From: Euryarchaeota archaeon RBG_13_57_23
GTDB lineage: Archaea; Thermoplasmatota; Thermoplasmata; UBA10834
DNA length: 22,539 bases
Assembly: GCA_001800675.1 (NCBI GenBank)
Contig: MGVW01000066.1
Span: forward strand, 1-22,539
Direction: 5' to 3'
Shown: positions 19,632-22,539 of the stretch, piece after piece
Layout of the letters: every line of letters begins with the position of its first letter
Numbering within the stretch: position 1 is the first letter of the stretch
Program-made: the position numbers and the translations under genes
Notes under the pieces: generated by a model
Database searches by the model: none
Seen by the model: the letters and a program-made list of their open reading frames with translations, nothing else
What the model was told of the DNA's origin: nothing

Positions 19632-21857
19632 CTACCTGTAGTAGCCTAGGCCCAAATCCTCCTCGGTCTTCTTAGACATTACGGTCTTCATCATCTTGAA
19701 CATCGTTTCGTAGAACTTCACGGTCTCCGCGCCCACGGACGGGTGCACCGTGGCCAGCGCGGCTTCGAAGTGCTCCGAGGTGACCGTCGAGGCCGTCTTA
19801 CTCTTCCTCAGGGCGACGAGCGCGGCCTCCCTGCAGAGATTCTCGATGTCGGCCCCCACAAAGCCCTCCGTCTTCTTCGCCAGTGTCTCGAGGTCAACCT
19901 TGTCGAGCGGCATGCTCTTTGTGTGCACCTGGAGTATCTTCAGTCTCGTGGGCCCGTCTGGCACCGGTAGGAGCACCAGTTTGTCGAACCTCCCAGGCCG
20001 GAGCAGTGCAGGGTCTAAGATGTCCGGCCTGTTCGTGGCCGCGATGACGAACACGTTCTCGAGGTCCTCGAGCCCGTCCATCGATGTCAGGAGTTGGTTC
20101 ACGACTCTTTCGGTGGCTCCGGAATCATAGTGGCTGCCTCTCTTGGGCGCGATGGAGTCGATCTCGTCAAGGAACACTATGGACGGCGAGACTTGTTTCG
20201 CCTTCTTGAATATCATGCGGACCGCTTTCTCGCTTTCTCCCACCCACTTCGACATTATCTCGGGACCCTTGATCGAGATGAAGTTGGCCCTCGATTCATT
20301 CGCGAGCGCGCGCGCTATCAATGTCTTGCCGGTCCCTGGCGCTCCGAACAACAGCACCCCTCGGGGCGGCCGGATTCCCATCCGGATGTACGGCTCAGGA
20401 TCTTCCATCGGCATTTCCACCGCCTCGTAGAGCTCCTTCTTGACCTCCTCGAGTCCCCCGACATCTGCCCATGTGACCGTGGGCACCTCGACGAAGACCT
20501 CGCGCATGGCGCTCGGCTCGATTTCCCTCAGGGCATCTGCGAAGTCCTGAGCAGTCACCCTCATGCGCTCGAGTATCTCCGCTGGTATGGGTTTGCCCAA
20601 GTCTATCTCGGGCAGGTGCCTTCTGAGAGACTTCATCGCGGCCTCCCTCGCAAGGGCTGCGAGATCCGCACCCACGAACCCGTGGGTGATCTTCCCTATG
20701 TGATCGAGGCTGAAGTTCTCTTCCAGGGGCATGCCCCTAGTGTGGATCTGAAGTATCTCCTGCCTTCCTTCAACGGTCGGAACGCCGATCTCGATTTCCC
20801 GGTCGAACCTGCCTGGCCGTCTAAGTGCGGGGTCAATCGCCTCCTCTCTGTTGGTGGCGCCTATGACGATGAGGTATCCTCTAGCCGTCAATCCATCCAT
20901 GAGTGTTAGAAGTTGCGCGACGACTCTTCTCTCGACCTCTCCATGCACCTCGTCCCGCTTCGGCGCGATCGAGTCAAGTTCGTCGATGAAGATGACCGAG
21001 GGCGAGTTCTTCTCGGCCTCGGTGAAAATCTCCCTCAGCCGCTCCTCGCTCTGACCATAGAACTTGGACATTATCTCGGGGCCCTGAATCGCGTAGAAGT
21101 TCGCGCCAGCTTCATTGGCGACCGCTCTGGCAATCAGGGTTTTTCCTGTTCCAGGCGGGCCGTATAGCAGGACCCCCTTCGGGGGATCGATTCCGAGTCG
21201 CGAGAATACCTCGGGGTGCTTCAGAGGGAGCTCGATCATCTCTCTGATCCTCTGGAGTTCCTCCTCGAGACCCCCGATGTCCTCGTATGTGACAGATGGT
21301 CTTTCCAGCTTCTCCACCTCGACAGGTTCCGTCTTCACGGACAGCTCCGTCATCTCAGTGACTTGGACGATTCCCTGGGGATGGGTGGTAACAACTACGA
21401 ACGGCAGAAATCCGCCCATCAGAGCGATGTTGGGAATGATGATTTCGTCGCCCTTCACGACAGCTCTGTTGACAAGGCCTTTCTTGAACAGTCCCTCGAC
21501 GCCTTGTCCGAACCTCACCCTCTTGCCTTGAGGGATCTTTGGCGCGACAACGACTTTCTGGGCCTGGAGGGCCTCGGCTTTCGACACGACGACCTTCTCT
21601 CCTATGGATACGCCGGCGTTGCCTCTGATCATTCCGTCTATTCGGATAACGGCCTGACTCTCGTCCTCGTGAGCTGCCCTGAAAACCTTCGCGGCGGTGC
21701 GTTTCTTGCCGACGATCTCAATTATCTCGCCCACGTCGACATTGAGCGTTTTCCTCGTTTGAGAGTCAATCCGCGCCCTGCCCAAACCGACCTCGGACTG
21801 GTGGTGCGCTCGGGCAACCTTGAGCGTGACTCCTTCAGTCTGCTTCTTGGCGCTCAT
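19632..21857 (-). CDS. cdc48: CDC48/VAT-type AAA+ ATPase (p97 family)
   Basis: This 741-aa hexameric unfoldase extracts and unfolds proteins, often for the proteasome. The N-domain (residues 1-190) contains LKVARAHHQSEVGLGRARID, as in Thermoplasma VAT. D1 has GPPGTGKT and Walker B VIFIDELDSIAPKR; D2 has GAPGTGKT and IVFLDEIDSIAPKR. Arginine fingers lie in the RRPGRFDREIEI and LRPGRFDKLVLL segments. The C-terminus GYYR fits a hydrophobic-Tyr-X (HbYX) ending that docks on the 20S proteasome. ATG 21857 aligns with VAT's start. The frame extends to TTG 21905, preceded by AGGAGG at a rather long distance, so a 16-residue longer form is not excluded. PRC-barrel follows in the operon. Confidence 0.96.
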   Translation of the reverse strand: MSAKKQTEGVTLKVARAHHQSEVGLGRARIDSQTRKTLNVDVGEIIEIVGKKRTAAKVFRAAHEDESQAVIRIDGMIRGNAGVSIGEKVVVSKAEALQAQKVVVAPKIPQGKRVRFGQGVEGLFKKGLVNRAVVKGDEIIIPNIALMGGFLPFVVVTTHPQGIVQVTEMTELSVKTEPVEVEKLERPSVTYEDIGGLEEELQRIREMIELPLKHPEVFSRLGIDPPKGVLLYGPPGTGKTLIARAVANEAGANFYAIQGPEIMSKFYGQSEERLREIFTEAEKNSPSVIFIDELDSIAPKRDEVHGEVERRVVAQLLTLMDGLTARGYLIVIGATNREEAIDPALRRPGRFDREIEIGVPTVEGRQEILQIHTRGMPLEENFSLDHIGKITHGFVGADLAALAREAAMKSLRRHLPEIDLGKPIPAEILERMRVTAQDFADALREIEPSAMREVFVEVPTVTWADVGGLEEVKKELYEAVEMPMEDPEPYIRMGIRPPRGVLLFGAPGTGKTLIARALANESRANFISIKGPEIMSKWVGESEKAVRMIFKKAKQVSPSIVFLDEIDSIAPKRGSHYDSGATERVVNQLLTSMDGLEDLENVFVIAATNRPDILDPALLRPGRFDKLVLLPVPDGPTRLKILQVHTKSMPLDKVDLETLAKKTEGFVGADIENLCREAALVALRKSKTASTVTSEHFEAALATVHPSVGAETVKFYETMFKMMKTVMSKKTEEDLGLGYYR

Positions 21858-22103
21858 CCCGAGCCAAATCCTCTGCCTGCTCCAAAAAGGTTTGGGCTCT
21901 GACAATTGACCCGTGTTCCTCCTGAAAAGCGTCGTTTCTTGGCCCTCGCTTACCCCCGGGATTTCGACGCTCGAATATGGACGTCAAAAAGGTCTCAGTA
22001 TTCGATGATTCCAGCGTATCTGGCCAGGTCTCGCGGTCAACGCAGGTATCACAGAAAGCCTTAAAGGCAATTCCCGCATACAAAAGCACCGCGAGGCTAT
22101 AGG
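21858..22103. promoter_or_regulatory. Divergent spacer between cdc48 and porG-like genes
   Basis: 246 nt without a convincing gene. On the plus strand GCCTTAAAGGC (22058-22068), a 5-bp inverted repeat around one A, is the best TATA candidate for the porG-like gene 36-46 nt downstream. On the minus strand the AT-rich CCTTTTTGGA (about 21882-21891) could serve cdc48. An 84-codon minus-strand frame running through the spacer shows no domain and is not annotated. Confidence 0.45.
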
Positions 22104-22539
22104 ATGTACGAGGTACGATTCCATGGCCGCGGCGGTCAAGGCGCGGTCATGGCGGCACAAGCACTCGCGAGCGCCGCCTATCAAGAAGGCGGCTATGCGA
22201 CCGCGTTCCCGTTTTTCGGAGCTGAGAGGCGTGGCGCACCCGTGCTCGCGTTCACTAGGATTGATAAGAAGAGGATATTCAGGAAGACGCAGGTCTTGGA
22301 ACCCGACTTTGTCGTGATCCTCGACGAGACTCTTCTGGACACGATCAACGTTGTCGAGGGACTGAAGAAGGGAGGCATGGTCATAGTCAACTCCGCGAGA
22401 AAGCCCGAGGACTTGGATGTGGGGATCGATGTCAAGATGGCCACAGTCGACGCAACGACGATTGCTCTCGAGGTTCTGAAACAACCCTCCACGAACTCGG
22501 CGATTCTGGGGGCTATCGCGAAGGCCACGGGCCTTGTCA
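22104..22539 (+). CDS. porG: Pyruvate/2-oxoacid:ferredoxin oxidoreductase, gamma subunit (3' partial)
   Basis: The first 145 codons of a gamma-domain protein; the gene runs past the right edge. The N-terminus VRFHGRGGQGAVMAAQALA (residues 4-22) with the following YATAFPFFGAERRGAPVLAF is diagnostic of the gamma subunit/domain of pyruvate, 2-oxoisovalerate and related ferredoxin oxidoreductases. This part contributes to coenzyme A and subunit contacts in the thiamine-diphosphate complex. Which 2-oxoacid is used cannot be decided from this subunit, so the symbol is provisional. ATG 22104 follows GAGG with 6 nt between. Delta, alpha and beta genes are expected beyond the window (inference). Confidence 0.92.
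   Translation, partial: MYEVRFHGRGGQGAVMAAQALASAAYQEGGYATAFPFFGAERRGAPVLAFTRIDKKRIFRKTQVLEPDFVVILDETLLDTINVVEGLKKGGMVIVNSARKPEDLDVGIDVKMATVDATTIALEVLKQPSTNSAILGAIAKATGLV

Noticed and set aside
21835..22089. 84-codon minus-strand frame upstream of cdc48
   Set aside because: It spans the divergent promoter region, has no recognisable motif and overlaps the cdc48 N-terminus in another frame.
1..22539. CRISPR arrays, insertion sequences or prophage genes
   Set aside because: No regularly spaced repeats, transposase motifs, terminal inverted repeats with target duplications, or phage structural genes were seen.

Overview
The window is about 22.5 kb of GC-rich archaeal DNA. The evidence is an archaeal-type Elp3, a VAT/CDC48 AAA ATPase, a Trm56 tRNA methylase, an RPA-like OB-fold ssDNA-binding protein, PRC-barrel proteins, many small winged-helix regulators, and TATA-like boxes 25-30 nt upstream of start codons (leaderless or short-leader transcripts). 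The gene set and the VAT-like Cdc48 suggest a euryarchaeal lineage, most likely Thermoplasmatota. This is inference; no marker phylogeny was run. A pyruvate/2-oxoacid:ferredoxin oxidoreductase gamma subunit at the right edge points to anaerobic-type ferredoxin metabolism. No rRNA, CRISPR array, insertion sequence or prophage was seen.

Left part (1-4150): the tail of a membrane protein abuts a convergent tRNA-Asn(GTT). Next come a small coiled-coil/winged-helix regulator (minus strand), a two-gene ABC-2-type exporter (ATPase plus 481-aa permease) preceded by a 14-codon in-frame leader ORF, a dolichol-kinase-like membrane protein, and a convergent OB-fold ssDNA-binding protein.

Middle left (4335-8629): an ArsR-like regulator, Trm56 and an overlapping HD-domain hydrolase form an operon. 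They are followed by a gamma-carbonic-anhydrase-like hexapeptide protein and a PRC-barrel protein (both minus strand), a divergent thioredoxin, and a translationally coupled OsmC-like/class II glutamine-amidotransferase pair.

Middle right (8626-14797): a divergent XRE-type regulator with a possible ligand-sensing domain faces a NitT/TauT-type ABC importer operon (binding protein, permease, ATPase). The binding protein is the most unusual gene here: its two lobes appear in swapped order, as in a circular permutation. Then come three short ORFs (wHTH, possible Sm-like barrel, wHTH) and Elp3.

Right part (14858-22539): two large TPR proteins are joined by a TGATG stop/start. The first has an N-terminal Cys4 zinc ribbon. 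The second has an N-terminal degenerate Mrr-like nuclease fold and a C-terminal SAP DNA-binding motif, which suggests an undescribed DNA-associated scaffold pair. Convergent to them is a cdc48-PRC-barrel operon, and divergent from cdc48 is the partial porG-like gene.
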